Source: Crocinitomicaceae bacterium (GTDB taxonomy: Bacteria; Bacteroidota; Bacteroidia; Flavobacteriales_D; Crocinitomicaceae). Taken from it: a DNA stretch of 48,288 nucleotides. Below, piece after piece: positions 35,523 to 44,171 of this stretch. Both the position numbers and the translations under genes were made by a program. The stretch's first letter is position 1. Every line of letters begins with the position of its first letter. The notes under the pieces are model-generated. The model did not search any database, was not told where the DNA came from, and saw nothing but the letters and a program-made list of their open reading frames with translations. Location: NCBI GenBank assembly GCA_021740745.1, contig JAIOZF010000015.1:1-48288 (forward strand). The letters are read 5' to 3'.

Positions 35523-36050
35523 ATGGAAACAAATTGGTCAGTAGACAACATGCACAGCGAAATCGGTTTTAAGGTAAAACACATGATGATCACAAACGTT
35601 AGCGGGACTTTTGGTGAGTTCACTGCAAAAGCGACAACACATGGAGATGATTTCTCAACAGCAAAATTCGACTTCTCAGCAGCAATCAACTCAATCAACA
35701 CAGGTGTAGCTGATCGCGACGGACACTTAAAGTCAGATGATTTCTTCAATGCTGATTCTTTTCCTAACCTAACATTTGTTAGCACTGGAATAACAAAAAA
35801 AGATGATGAAAACTATATTATTGCAGGCGATTTAACTATTCGTGATACAACTAAACATGTTGAATTGGCGGCAGATTTTGGTGGTATCGTTGTTGATCCT
35901 TACGGACAAACAAAAGCAGGTTTAAGTATTACTGGTAAAATCAAACGAAGTGAGTTTGGTTTAAAGTGGAGTGCAATTACAGAAGCTGGCAGCATCGTTG
36001 TAAGTGACGAAATAAAATTAAACGCAGAAATACAATTAATAAAACAATAA
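35523..36050 (+). CDS. YceI family protein
   Basis: A 175-residue lipocalin-like protein of the YceI family, whose members bind polyisoprenoid or similar lipids. It starts METNWSVDNMHSEIGFKVKHMMITNVSGTFGEF and has NSINTGVADRDGHLKSDDFFNADSFPNLTFVS and GDLTIRDTTKHVELAADFGG. I choose the ATG at 35523, after a -7 box; an in-frame ATG at 35475 would add 16 residues without homology. It has no signal peptide, unlike E. coli YceI, so it is probably cytoplasmic. A strong terminator follows. Confidence 0.92.
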   Translation: METNWSVDNMHSEIGFKVKHMMITNVSGTFGEFTAKATTHGDDFSTAKFDFSAAINSINTGVADRDGHLKSDDFFNADSFPNLTFVSTGITKKDDENYIIAGDLTIRDTTKHVELAADFGGIVVDPYGQTKAGLSITGKIKRSEFGLKWSAITEAGSIVVSDEIKLNAEIQLIKQ

Positions 36051-36099
36051 TTAAGTTCTGTTGTTTTAGAGAATAGTAGTAGTGGTTTAGGTTAGTTTA

Positions 36100-36137
36100 A
36101 AAAAAGGGCGACAGATTTTATTCAGTTGCCCTTTTTT
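36100..36137. terminator. bidirectional Rho-independent terminator
   Basis: An A-run plus GGGC (to 36109) pairs with GCCC plus a T-run (36128-36137), with a few extra pairs inside (GAC/GTT). Both strands show a GC stem followed by a T-run, serving the convergent yceI and GH51 genes. Confidence 0.85.
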
Positions 36138-36144
36138 CATTTCA

Positions 36145-37692
36145 TTATTTCTGAATTTCGAACTCATAAAAATTAATCGAGGCAGCAGGAACTTCCAAAA
36201 CAATCTTCTTTTTCACATCAACCATTTTAGTATTCTTAGTTTCAATCACCACATTTTTATTCATCGTGCTGACTGCCTCCAGCGAAGTTGATGTATAATT
36301 CCTTTGCTCTATTAATTGAATCTTCTTTCCATTTCCTAAATTGTCAAAATTAAATTCTATTGAATTGCTTTCCTTTTCAGAAACATTGATGATTGCCACT
36401 ACAATCTGACTGCCACCATCTGAAATAGTTGCCGTCACATCGAGGCATTTTGGTGCTTCTTTTGATTCGGTAGAGATTGCTTCGATGGGTAAATAATTCC
36501 CTTTTGATAAATGGCGATACGCGTGTAAAGGAGTGTAAATCGTTTGCTTGTACGAGCCTTCTGGAGTTGACATAATTGGCGCCAACACATTCACTGTTTG
36601 TGCCCACGTAGCAAAACCAATGATATCTGCATTTCGTTGAAACATATTTAAAAATTTTGCTACAACCAACGCATGCGCCCAATTGTAGTCGTATTCCATT
36701 TGATAGTCTCCCTTTCCTTTATTCGATTTCATGTCCCAAATACTCCACTCATCAATTGCAAGTGTTAATTTGTCTTGTCGCGAAGGGAAACGATACCAAC
36801 GTGAAAAATCAGTCACTTCTGCTGGAGCAGCAGCTAAAACAACGCGTAATGAATCCAAACTTTTAGCGTACATATCGACACTTTTAAGTAAGGTTTTATA
36901 GCTATCATCCCAAGGCATTGAGAAGAAATGAACTGATAAAAAATCAATTGCTGGATGCATTTCTTTGACGACCTCCCTGCTCCATGACAAATCTTCCGCG
37001 CTTCCAACTACTGCAATTTTGATGGTCGTATCCTGCAATTTCATTAATTTCAGAAAATGCCAACTGTCCTTGATATAATCATCCACATTTTGATGAATAC
37101 CTGCATCTGGTTCGGCATATTCTTCATTTCCTAATCCCCAATATTTCACATTAAAAGGTTCCTCATAACCATGTGAACGGCGCAAATTAGCCCAATACGT
37201 ATCTTCCGTACTATTGCAATATTCAACCCATTCAGCAGCTGACATTGGCGAATCAGTGGCCATATTTACCACTAAAAATGGCTCTGCACCAATCAACCGA
37301 CAGTATTTTATGAATTCAGCTGTTCCAAAATGATTGTCTATTGTGCCTCCCCAAATTAAGTTTTTACGCGTTGGACGTGTTGCCGTATCCCCAATTCCAT
37401 CCTTCCAATTGTAAATTTTTGTAACTGTACCTCCTGGGAAGCGCATAATCGGAATATCCAATGCCTTCACACTTTCGAGTACATCTTTGCGAAAACCGTT
37501 TTCATCCGACAAAGGAGATCCTTCTTCGTATACTCCACCGTCAATGCATCGACCCAAATACTCGATGAACTGACCATACATCATGGGCGAAATTGCCGTC
37601 TTTTCTTGCGCTAAGTTGATGGTAATCGAAGACTCTTTCTGACTAAAAAGCTGAAACGAGGCAAAGACACATACTAACAATTTGTAATTCAT
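36145..37692 (-). CDS. GH51-type alpha-L-arabinofuranosidase
   Basis: A 515-residue secreted glycoside hydrolase. A signal peptide (to about FSQ, residue 17) is followed by the catalytic (beta/alpha)8 domain, with the general acid/base Glu190 in WGLGNEEYAEP and the nucleophile Glu315 in LAIDEWSIWD, as in GH51. PIMRFPGGTVTKIYNWKDGIG and the N-terminal MMYGQFIEYLGRCIDGGVYEE are typical. The C-terminal beta sandwich covers about residues 400-515. It would release arabinofuranose from arabinan or arabinoxylan. It has no T9SS sorting domain and no SusC/SusD or other polysaccharide-degradation genes beside it, so it appears as a lone gene. Likely periplasmic. Confidence 0.9.
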   Translation of the reverse strand: MNYKLLVCVFASFQLFSQKESSITINLAQEKTAISPMMYGQFIEYLGRCIDGGVYEEGSPLSDENGFRKDVLESVKALDIPIMRFPGGTVTKIYNWKDGIGDTATRPTRKNLIWGGTIDNHFGTAEFIKYCRLIGAEPFLVVNMATDSPMSAAEWVEYCNSTEDTYWANLRRSHGYEEPFNVKYWGLGNEEYAEPDAGIHQNVDDYIKDSWHFLKLMKLQDTTIKIAVVGSAEDLSWSREVVKEMHPAIDFLSVHFFSMPWDDSYKTLLKSVDMYAKSLDSLRVVLAAAPAEVTDFSRWYRFPSRQDKLTLAIDEWSIWDMKSNKGKGDYQMEYDYNWAHALVVAKFLNMFQRNADIIGFATWAQTVNVLAPIMSTPEGSYKQTIYTPLHAYRHLSKGNYLPIEAISTESKEAPKCLDVTATISDGGSQIVVAIINVSEKESNSIEFNFDNLGNGKKIQLIEQRNYTSTSLEAVSTMNKNVVIETKNTKMVDVKKKIVLEVPAASINFYEFEIQK

Positions 37693-37724
37693 GGTTTGGG
37701 TTTTGGAATTAATTTATAATTTTT

Positions 37725-37920
37725 ACCACAGAAACACTGAGTGCACGGAGGCTTTTTTAAAACATAGGTACATAGAAAAAGTAATCGGTCCAAGATTAAA
37801 TGAGTTCACATAGACACCTGTGGTGTTGTATTTCTTAATTCATTCCCTAGGCTCATTGAATCCTTCGGATTTCATAATTCTGCATTCATCCTTCGGCAAG
37901 CTCAGGAGCCTTAATTCATA
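37725..37920. repeat. mosaic of non-coding repeat fragments
   Basis: The 230-bp gap between the GH51 and zinc-ribbon genes has no ORF. It contains ACCACAGAAACACTGAGTGC (37727-37746), ACATAGGTACATAG (37763-37776), CACATAGACACCTGTGGTGT (37808-37827), a CCTTCGGCAAGCTCAGG core (37891-37907) and several near-copies of TTCATAATTC. From memory, sequences close to the first and the CTCAGG core are widespread intergenic repeats in bacterial genomes. Copy number in this genome cannot be seen from the window. Confidence 0.5.
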
Positions 37921-37922
37921 AT

Positions 37923-38285
37923 TCATTTAACGTAGTCCTGTTTCAATACCAACATATATTGATCATTATCTAACTTGATATAACCTTGTTCGTAACAGAA
38001 ATAATAGTTTGAACCTTTTTGGGTGGTGTAAATATTCGTGAAGTAATGAAAATTAAAGCCCTCTTCTGCCAAACGAATTCCATCGACAGTTATTTTACCT
38101 TTCGGGTTCAGTTGTTCTAAAATTCTTCGATTCTTTCGTAATATATTATTGATTCGACGCACATAATTATTAGCATCTTCATGCAAACGATTATTGTGTG
38201 TGTTTCGACAGTAATCAGAGCAAAACTTCTGATCTTTTCGACCTTTTAAACTGTCTCCACATTCTTTGCAAACTCTCTTTTCCAT
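37923..38285 (-). CDS. small zinc-ribbon protein, function unknown
   Basis: A 120-residue protein that opens with a zinc ribbon, Cys6-x2-Cys9 ... Cys22-x3-Cys26 (CKECGDSLKGRKDQKFCSDYCRNTHNN), similar to MYND/DUF2116-like fingers. A basic helical segment follows (YVRRINNILRKNRRILEQL) and a C-terminal beta-rich part (FHYFTNIYTTQKGSNYYFCYEQGYIKL). Related short proteins occur in Bacteroidota, to my memory, without known function. Nucleic-acid binding is plausible given the finger and the basic helix, but not shown. It is divergent from the moxR-bat operon (108-bp gap). Confidence 0.7.
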   Translation of the reverse strand: MEKRVCKECGDSLKGRKDQKFCSDYCRNTHNNRLHEDANNYVRRINNILRKNRRILEQLNPKGKITVDGIRLAEEGFNFHYFTNIYTTQKGSNYYFCYEQGYIKLDNDQYMLVLKQDYVK

Positions 38286-38393
38286 CCTTGAAAATCAAAT
38301 GAATAGTACAAAGCAATGTTAACAATATTTAACAGCAAAATCAAGTGTTCACGGGCAAACTTTAACAACTTTGTATATTCATCGCTTATCATC

Positions 38394-39416
38394 ATGACAG
38401 AAGAAACAAATCAACCGAGCAATCCAGCGGAAGCATTGCGCATATTGAGTGAAAAAATTCAGCTCGAAACAGTTATCATTGGCCAACTTCGTGAAGAAAT
38501 TGGAAAAATAATCGTGGGTCAAACCTACATGGTTGATCGCTTGTTAATTGCTTTACTTGCCGATGGCCACGTTTTACTGGAAGGTGTTCCAGGTTTAGCA
38601 AAAACACTCGCTATCAAAACACTTGCTCAAGCAATTGATGTTGACTTTAGTCGTGTTCAGTTTACCCCAGATTTATTACCAGCTGATGTCACAGGAACCC
38701 TGATTTACAATCAAAAATCAGAACAATTTTCAATTAAGAAAGGTCCGATTTTCGCCAATTTCATTTTGGCAGATGAGATCAATCGTGCCCCAGCTAAGGT
38801 TCAAAGTGCTTTGTTAGAAGCGATGCAGGAGCGCCAGGTTACAATTGGTGATGAAACGTATAGTTTACCTGCACCTTTTCTTGTTTTAGCTACACAAAAT
38901 CCGATAGAACAAGAGGGTACTTATCCGCTACCGGAAGCGCAGGTTGACCGTTTCATGTTGAAGGTTTTCCTTGGATACCCTCCAAAAGAGGAAGAAAAGA
39001 TGATTATTCGAACGAATATTCGTCAAGGTGGCTTACCCGCTTGTAAAAAAGTGATGTCATCAACTGATATTTTGAGAGCTCGTGACTTAGTTCGCCAGAT
39101 TTATTTAGATGAAAAAATTGAACAATATATCGTGGATCTTGTCTATGCGACAAGAACGCCAGAGCCTTACGGATTAGGTTTTTTAACTCCAATGATAAGT
39201 TATGGTTGTTCTCCGCGAGCAAGCATCAACCTTGCCTTAGCAGCGAAAGCCTATGCTTATTTGCAAGGAAGAGCGTTTGTGGTTCCTGAAGATGTTCGCG
39301 CAATTGCACCAGATGTGATGCGTCACCGTTTAGGTCTGACCTACGAAGCGGAAGCAGAAAATATTACTGCGGCTGATGTCGTAAATAAAATTATTCAACG
39401 AGTAGAAGTGCCTTAA
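38394..39416 (+). CDS. MoxR family AAA+ ATPase
   Basis: A 340-residue AAA+ ATPase that typically acts as a chaperone with VWA-domain partners. Walker A is GVPGLAKT (residues 64-71), Walker B ILADE (124-128) followed by INRAPAKVQSALLEAMQERQVT, then sensor 1 LATQNPIEQEGTYPLPEAQVDRFM. I choose the ATG at 38394 (MTEETNQPSN); an in-frame ATG at 38316 would add 26 residues that look non-coding. It heads the eight-gene aerotolerance-type operon; the DUF58 gene begins 10 bp after its stop. Confidence 0.94.
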   Translation: MTEETNQPSNPAEALRILSEKIQLETVIIGQLREEIGKIIVGQTYMVDRLLIALLADGHVLLEGVPGLAKTLAIKTLAQAIDVDFSRVQFTPDLLPADVTGTLIYNQKSEQFSIKKGPIFANFILADEINRAPAKVQSALLEAMQERQVTIGDETYSLPAPFLVLATQNPIEQEGTYPLPEAQVDRFMLKVFLGYPPKEEEKMIIRTNIRQGGLPACKKVMSSTDILRARDLVRQIYLDEKIEQYIVDLVYATRTPEPYGLGFLTPMISYGCSPRASINLALAAKAYAYLQGRAFVVPEDVRAIAPDVMRHRLGLTYEAEAENITAADVVNKIIQRVEVP

Positions 39417-39426
39417 TTCTCACCTT

Positions 39427-40296
39427 TTGGAGACAAGCGAATTACTAAAGAAAATCCGTCGTTTGGAGATTAAGACGAAAGGTCTTACCAAACACATCTT
39501 TTCAGGCGAATACCATTCAGCCTTTAAAGGAAGAGGTATGGCCTTTAGTGAAGTGCGCGATTATACGATTGGCGATGAAGTACGTACCATCGATTGGAAT
39601 GTTACCGCTCGCTATTCATCTCCTTATGTAAAAGTGTTCGAAGAAGAACGTGAATTGACTGTCATGTTGATTATCGACGTTTCAGGTTCTTCCGCTTTTG
39701 GTTCAGAAGACAGAAGTAAAAAAGATGTTGCCTTGGAAGTTGCTGCTGTTTTGGCTTTTTCAGCCATCGCAAACAATGATAAGGTTGGTGCTCTCTTTAT
39801 TTCAGATAAGGTAGAGCGTTATATCACCCCTGAAAAAGGAAAGCAACATGCCTTGGTTATTTTGAGAGAATTGATTGAATTTAAGCCTACAAGTCAAGCA
39901 ACCAACTTAACAGAAGGATTAAAGTTTTTCCGAAATACACAGAAAAAACGAACGATTAGTTTTGTGATTTCTGATTTCATCGATGAGAACAATTTTATGG
40001 ATGCGTTGCGATTGACACGAAAGCGTCACGATTTGATTGCCATAAAAATTACCGATGATGCGGAAAAAGAGCTTCCCAACGCAGGATTTATGAGGCTTTT
40101 CAACGCTGAAACGGGTGAAACTTCTTGGGTAAATTCAGGATCTGAAGAAGTGAGAAATCATTTCGAAGCCATTTTTAATGAACGCGAGAAAACCATTACA
40201 ACGAACTTCAAGCGCTCAGGAATTGATTGCGTTTCTTTGACAACTCATTCTGATTTCATTCCACCTCTTGTCCAATTATTCAAACGTCGTTCATGA
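39427..40296 (+). CDS. DUF58 domain protein
   Basis: A 289-residue protein with the DUF58 signature GDEVRTIDWNVTAR (residues 49-62) and a VWA-like fold with the DxSxS motif DVSGSS (Asp84, Ser86, Ser88). No membrane segment is seen, so it is probably cytoplasmic and works with the MoxR ATPase upstream. The start codon is TTG at 39427: METSELLKKIRRLEIKTKGL is the expected N-terminus of Bacteroidota homologues and no ATG is available. It overlaps the next gene by 4 bp. Confidence 0.92.
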   Translation: METSELLKKIRRLEIKTKGLTKHIFSGEYHSAFKGRGMAFSEVRDYTIGDEVRTIDWNVTARYSSPYVKVFEEERELTVMLIIDVSGSSAFGSEDRSKKDVALEVAAVLAFSAIANNDKVGALFISDKVERYITPEKGKQHALVILRELIEFKPTSQATNLTEGLKFFRNTQKKRTISFVISDFIDENNFMDALRLTRKRHDLIAIKITDDAEKELPNAGFMRLFNAETGETSWVNSGSEEVRNHFEAIFNEREKTITTNFKRSGIDCVSLTTHSDFIPPLVQLFKRRS

Positions 40297-41255
40297 GGTT
40301 CATAATACTAAATAGCACGTTCCTACTCTTTGCTTTGTTATCTTTTGGTCAACAAACTAAAATAGAATTGTCGAAAGCTAACATCAAAATTGGGGAAGTT
40401 TCGACCTTGCAATTAACAGTTGAAATGCCGGCAAGCGCGAGTTTCCTATTTACTCCATTGAAAGTCATAATTCCTTCTCGAATAAAAGCTGCTAATGGAA
40501 CACTTGCAACAGAAGTTTCCAATGAGGTTGAAATTTTAGAAGATTTCAAGGATACCGTCCTTTTAAAAGGGAAAACGAAGATTTGGAAAGGAACATACGA
40601 CATAACTGCCTGGAGCGAAGGTGTTTTTGTTCTTTCGGGCAATAAAATTGTCATCGACGATTCAACTTATGAATTTCAAACACGTGAATTACTTGTTGAG
40701 TTAGAGGCAGCGAATAAAGACAAAGACATTTACGATATCCGCGAATCGTTTGCTGAAATTCCAGATGAACCATTCCATTTGGATGTTTGGTTAAAAAAAT
40801 ACTGGTGGATTGTTGCTCTTATTGGACTTATTGGAATCTATTTTCTATATAAATTCTTGCAAAAACGAAAAGATTATGTTCCTGTATTACCCAAAATACC
40901 TTCATTGAAAGAGCGTTCTTTGATGGCAATTGATGCACTCGAGAAAGAACGATTATGGGAAAAAGACAAACTTAAAGAACATTACATTGAGTTATCGTAT
41001 ATTTTACGTTCTTACCTATCCGCACGATATGAACTGAATTTATTAGAAAACACCACTTTTAGTGCGCAACAACTGCTCAAACAAAAAGGATTACACTTCG
41101 AAACGATTAAAACAATTGGCACCGTATTGAATCAATCTGACATGGTGAAATTCGCACAATCAGAACCAGAAGAACTCATCGTTCTAAAAGTTTCACAACA
41201 AGTGCGTCAAATAATTGCAGAAACAAGTCCCCTAGAATTCGACAATGCTGAGTAA
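40293..41255 (+). CDS. membrane protein of the Bat operon, function unknown
   Basis: A 320-residue protein between the DUF58 and batA genes. It has a signal peptide (to about SFGQQ, residue 21), an exported beta-rich domain of about 140 residues, a single membrane segment (about 170-190, WWIVALIGLIGIYFLYKF) and a cytoplasmic helical part (KERSLMAIDALEKERLWEKDKLKEHYIELSYILRSYL). The second half resembles the cytoplasmic part of DUF4381-type proteins found in moxR operons of Proteobacteria. The role is not known; its place suggests a scaffold linking periplasmic and cytoplasmic parts of the Bat complex. It overlaps batA by 11 bp. Confidence 0.75.
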   Translation: MRFIILNSTFLLFALLSFGQQTKIELSKANIKIGEVSTLQLTVEMPASASFLFTPLKVIIPSRIKAANGTLATEVSNEVEILEDFKDTVLLKGKTKIWKGTYDITAWSEGVFVLSGNKIVIDDSTYEFQTRELLVELEAANKDKDIYDIRESFAEIPDEPFHLDVWLKKYWWIVALIGLIGIYFLYKFLQKRKDYVPVLPKIPSLKERSLMAIDALEKERLWEKDKLKEHYIELSYILRSYLSARYELNLLENTTFSAQQLLKQKGLHFETIKTIGTVLNQSDMVKFAQSEPEELIVLKVSQQVRQIIAETSPLEFDNAE

Positions 41256-42276
41256 CTGGAACATACGAATTTGGGAATATGATTTCCTGCATCCATTTTG
41301 GTTATGGTTGCTCTTGCTCGTTCCTATTTATTTGTTCATCGCTATCCGAAAGGAACGCAAGCAAGCTGGTCAATGGAAATTTACGGGAAGTAGCACAGAT
41401 CAAAAATCGCTTGGATCTAAATGGATTATTTTTATTCGACAAGGAATCATTTTGCTCAATGCAGGTGTCCTTTCACTTGTGTTGTTGGCAATGGCGAAAC
41501 CCTTTCATTGGTCTGGATTTGAAGATATTGATGAAAATTACAAAAATGGAATTGATATCATTTTAGCAATGGACGTTTCAATGTCGATGCTTGCAATGGA
41601 CTTTGAACCCAATCGTTTGGAGGCATCTAAACGAGTAGCAAAGGAATTTGTGGATGGTCGTCGCGGAGATCGCATCGGATTAGTTGTTTATGCTGGTGAA
41701 GCATACACTGCTTGTCCCGCAACCTTAGATTATACCATTTTAAAAAAACAAATAGATCAAGTAAATGGTGAAAATATTGAACCAGGCACCGCAATCGGCA
41801 CAGGACTAGGAACCGCAGTAACAAGACTTAGAAGCGACAGTATTGCCTCCAAAGTGATTATTCTTTTGACGGATGGAAGTAACAACTTTGGAGAATTAGA
41901 TCCATTGACAGCAGCTGAGTTAGCACGTGCCAAGAACATAAGAGTGTATACAATCGGCGTTGGAAGCAACGGTCAAGCACCAACTCCTGTAATTACACCT
42001 TTTGGGGTGCGCTATGAAAACATGGAAGTTGAAATTGATGAAATGACCTTAATGAAAATTGCAGAAATTACGGAGGGTAAGTTCTTCCGTGCTACTGATG
42101 AGAAGAGTTTATCTGAAATCTATAAGGAAATTGATGTGCTCGAGAAACGAAAAATGCTCGATCAGCAATACAAAACAGAGCCACCAGCCAATCCAACAGC
42201 ATTTATAAATTGGGCTATATTATTGGCGTTTTTGTCTTGGGGAACAAAACGTGCTTTATTCAAATGGGATGAATAA
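41245..42276 (+). CDS. batA: BatA, VWA domain membrane protein
   Basis: A 343-residue protein with N-terminal membrane segments (about residues 16-34 and 62-83), a VWA domain and a short C-terminal membrane segment (about 318-335). The MIDAS motif is DVSMS (Asp110, Ser112, Ser114), with the later LLTDGSNN. Bat proteins (Bacteroides aerotolerance) affect oxygen tolerance and envelope homeostasis; their exact biochemistry is open. The gene overlaps its upstream and downstream neighbours. Confidence 0.92.
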   Translation: MLSNWNIRIWEYDFLHPFWLWLLLLVPIYLFIAIRKERKQAGQWKFTGSSTDQKSLGSKWIIFIRQGIILLNAGVLSLVLLAMAKPFHWSGFEDIDENYKNGIDIILAMDVSMSMLAMDFEPNRLEASKRVAKEFVDGRRGDRIGLVVYAGEAYTACPATLDYTILKKQIDQVNGENIEPGTAIGTGLGTAVTRLRSDSIASKVIILLTDGSNNFGELDPLTAAELARAKNIRVYTIGVGSNGQAPTPVITPFGVRYENMEVEIDEMTLMKIAEITEGKFFRATDEKSLSEIYKEIDVLEKRKMLDQQYKTEPPANPTAFINWAILLAFLSWGTKRALFKWDE

Positions 42277-43417
42277 AACAGAATTCACATATCGCATTAA
42301 ATCGATCCTCATTGGAATCATTGTATGGGAACTCATTTTCTGGATTCTCACTGGATTTCTATTCTTCTTGCTGGGAATAATAGGTTCAACTGGTGCGCAA
42401 AAGATTGGTTTTAGTCAACCAGAAAATCTTTATTTATTGCTTTTATTATTGCCTGTTGTTGGATTCTATTTCTACAATCTTCTGACTTCAAACCGATTAA
42501 CTAAAGGAACATCCTCTAGAATACAGCAATTAGTTTTTCAGCCAGTCAGCTCATTCGAAAGCTTTTTACGGTTTTTCTTTTACAGAAATGCCTTCGTATT
42601 AATGATTTTCGCGCTTGCGCAGCCAGTTTATGGCACACGGAAAGCAGCGGGAACCATCGAAAGTTTAGAATTAGTCATTTGTTTGGATGTGTCGAATTCC
42701 ATGAACACAAAAGATATATCGCCAGAATTTTCTAGGCTTCAAATTGCCAAAAGAGCTTTAAATCAGTTCATCAATAACTTACACGGCGAGAAAATCGGCG
42801 TTTGTATTTTTGCCGGGGGCGCTTTTGTCCAGTTGCCATTGACAAGCGATTATAGCGCTGCAAAATTATTCGTGAATGATATTGAAACAGAAATGGTTTC
42901 TAATCAAGGAACAAACATTGACGCGGCTTTAATGACCTCTATGGATATGTTTTCGAAAGACAAAACTTCGAAAGGAATCATTATGGTAACCGATGGCGAA
43001 AATCATGAGGAAAATCCAAGTGCTGTATTAGCCCAGTTGAAGGAAAAAGGTATCAAATTAAGTGTTTTAGGAATTGGAACAACGAATGGCGGACCTGTTC
43101 CTGTGAACCCTTATCGTCCTGAGTTGGGATACAAGACCAATGCAGTTGGATCAACAGTCGTTTCTCGTATTAATCCTTCATTTATACGTTCGATTGCTAC
43201 CAAAGGAGGAGGAAGTGCGCTTATTAGTTCTGATGAATTTCCAGATTTATCGCAACTCTTAACACAAATTAACCAAATGAAACGAACTAAAGTCCGAGAT
43301 TTGCAATTCGATATGAAAGAGAACAGGTATCAGTATCCATTATTTTTAGGTTTACTGTTTTGGCTGCTCTATTTGTCGATGAATAGTTGGAATTTTAAAT
43401 TTTCAAAAAAAGCATAA
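42269..43417 (+). CDS. batB: BatB, VWA domain membrane protein
   Basis: A 382-residue paralogue of BatA with three N-terminal membrane segments (about residues 13-40, 52-72, 104-120), a VWA domain whose MIDAS motif is DVSNS (Asp140, Ser142, Ser144) and MVTDGENHEE, and a C-terminal membrane helix (YPLFLGLLFWLLYLSM). I choose the ATG at 42269, inside the end of batA (8-bp overlap); a GTG at 42251 would add six residues. It is expected to form a complex with BatA and the TPR proteins that follow. Confidence 0.92.
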   Translation: MNKTEFTYRIKSILIGIIVWELIFWILTGFLFFLLGIIGSTGAQKIGFSQPENLYLLLLLLPVVGFYFYNLLTSNRLTKGTSSRIQQLVFQPVSSFESFLRFFFYRNAFVLMIFALAQPVYGTRKAAGTIESLELVICLDVSNSMNTKDISPEFSRLQIAKRALNQFINNLHGEKIGVCIFAGGAFVQLPLTSDYSAAKLFVNDIETEMVSNQGTNIDAALMTSMDMFSKDKTSKGIIMVTDGENHEENPSAVLAQLKEKGIKLSVLGIGTTNGGPVPVNPYRPELGYKTNAVGSTVVSRINPSFIRSIATKGGGSALISSDEFPDLSQLLTQINQMKRTKVRDLQFDMKENRYQYPLFLGLLFWLLYLSMNSWNFKFSKKA

Positions 43418-43418
43418 A

Positions 43419-44171
43419 ATGAAAACTTGTTTGTTTTTACTCTTAGCCTTTATCACCTTTGGAGCAAATGCTCAGGAGTGGAGAGATTCGCTATCGGTTG
43501 CACGCAAGTCTTATCAAAACAAGGAATACAGCAAAGCATTTCGTTATTACCAATCCGCTCAAAAGAAGGCTCCCAAATCTGTAAATTTGTCAGATGAAAT
43601 GGCCCAGTCGGCCTACAAAGCAAGAGATTTTAAGTCTGCTGAATCCATCTACAGACAAAGTGCATCTGAAAAGAAATCACCAAATGATCGTTCGAAATCG
43701 TATCATAATTTGGGTAATTCTCAAATGAAAAACAAGGATTATCAAGGAGCTATTGATTCCTATAAACAGGCGTTGAGAAACAATCCAAGTGACAATCAAA
43801 CGAGATACAATTTATCGGAAGCCATTCGTCGTTTGAAAGATGAGCAGAAAAAACAAGAGGAAAATAAAGATAAAGATCAACAGGATAAACAAGACCAACA
43901 AGATCAGCAAGATCAAAAGGATCAGCAGAATAAACAAAATCAAAATGGTCAACCAAAGGACCAGAAAGGCAAAAATGATCAAAAAAACTCAGGTGATTCA
44001 AAGAATAATCAGTCCCAAAACAACGGGAAACCTAGCAATCCATCGAAGCTACCCAATAAATCAGTTGATCGCATGCTCGACAATTTGATGAAACAGGAAT
44101 CTGCGACCAAACGAAAAATTGGCGGAAATAAGGGCAGCAACGCAACAACAAATTCCGGAAAAGATTGGTAA
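43419..44171 (+). CDS. batC: BatC, TPR protein with Gln/Lys/Asp-rich tail
   Basis: A 250-residue exported protein: signal peptide to about GANAQ (residue 19), two or three TPR motifs (residues about 22-140, e.g. SYHNLGNSQMKNKDYQGAIDSYKQALRNNPSDNQTRYNLSEAIRRL), then a low-complexity tail of Gln, Asp, Lys and Asn (about 143-215). The TPR part probably binds other Bat proteins in the periplasm. The start is 1 bp after batB, and the stop shares a base with the batD ATG. Confidence 0.88.
   Translation: MKTCLFLLLAFITFGANAQEWRDSLSVARKSYQNKEYSKAFRYYQSAQKKAPKSVNLSDEMAQSAYKARDFKSAESIYRQSASEKKSPNDRSKSYHNLGNSQMKNKDYQGAIDSYKQALRNNPSDNQTRYNLSEAIRRLKDEQKKQEENKDKDQQDKQDQQDQQDQKDQQNKQNQNGQPKDQKGKNDQKNSGDSKNNQSQNNGKPSNPSKLPNKSVDRMLDNLMKQESATKRKIGGNKGSNATTNSGKDW
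43859..43990 (+). repeat. coding low-complexity repeat in batC
   Basis: Degenerate 9-15-bp units based on GATCAACAG/GATCAGCAA encode the DQQDKQ-type tail of BatC. Units are multiples of three, so copy changes stay in frame. Confidence 0.6.

Noticed and set aside
37693-37922. tRNA or small RNA gene in the repeat-rich gap
   Set aside because: No cloverleaf, no T-loop GTTCRA-type box in a proper context; the sequence is better explained by repeat fragments.
38316-38393. An upstream ATG extending the MoxR protein by 26 residues
   Set aside because: The extension has no MoxR similarity; the ATG at 38394 fits the family N-terminus.
43750-44088. Alternative ORFs on both strands in the batC tail
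   Set aside because: They arise from the low-complexity CAA/GAT/AAA repeat of batC and have no family features.
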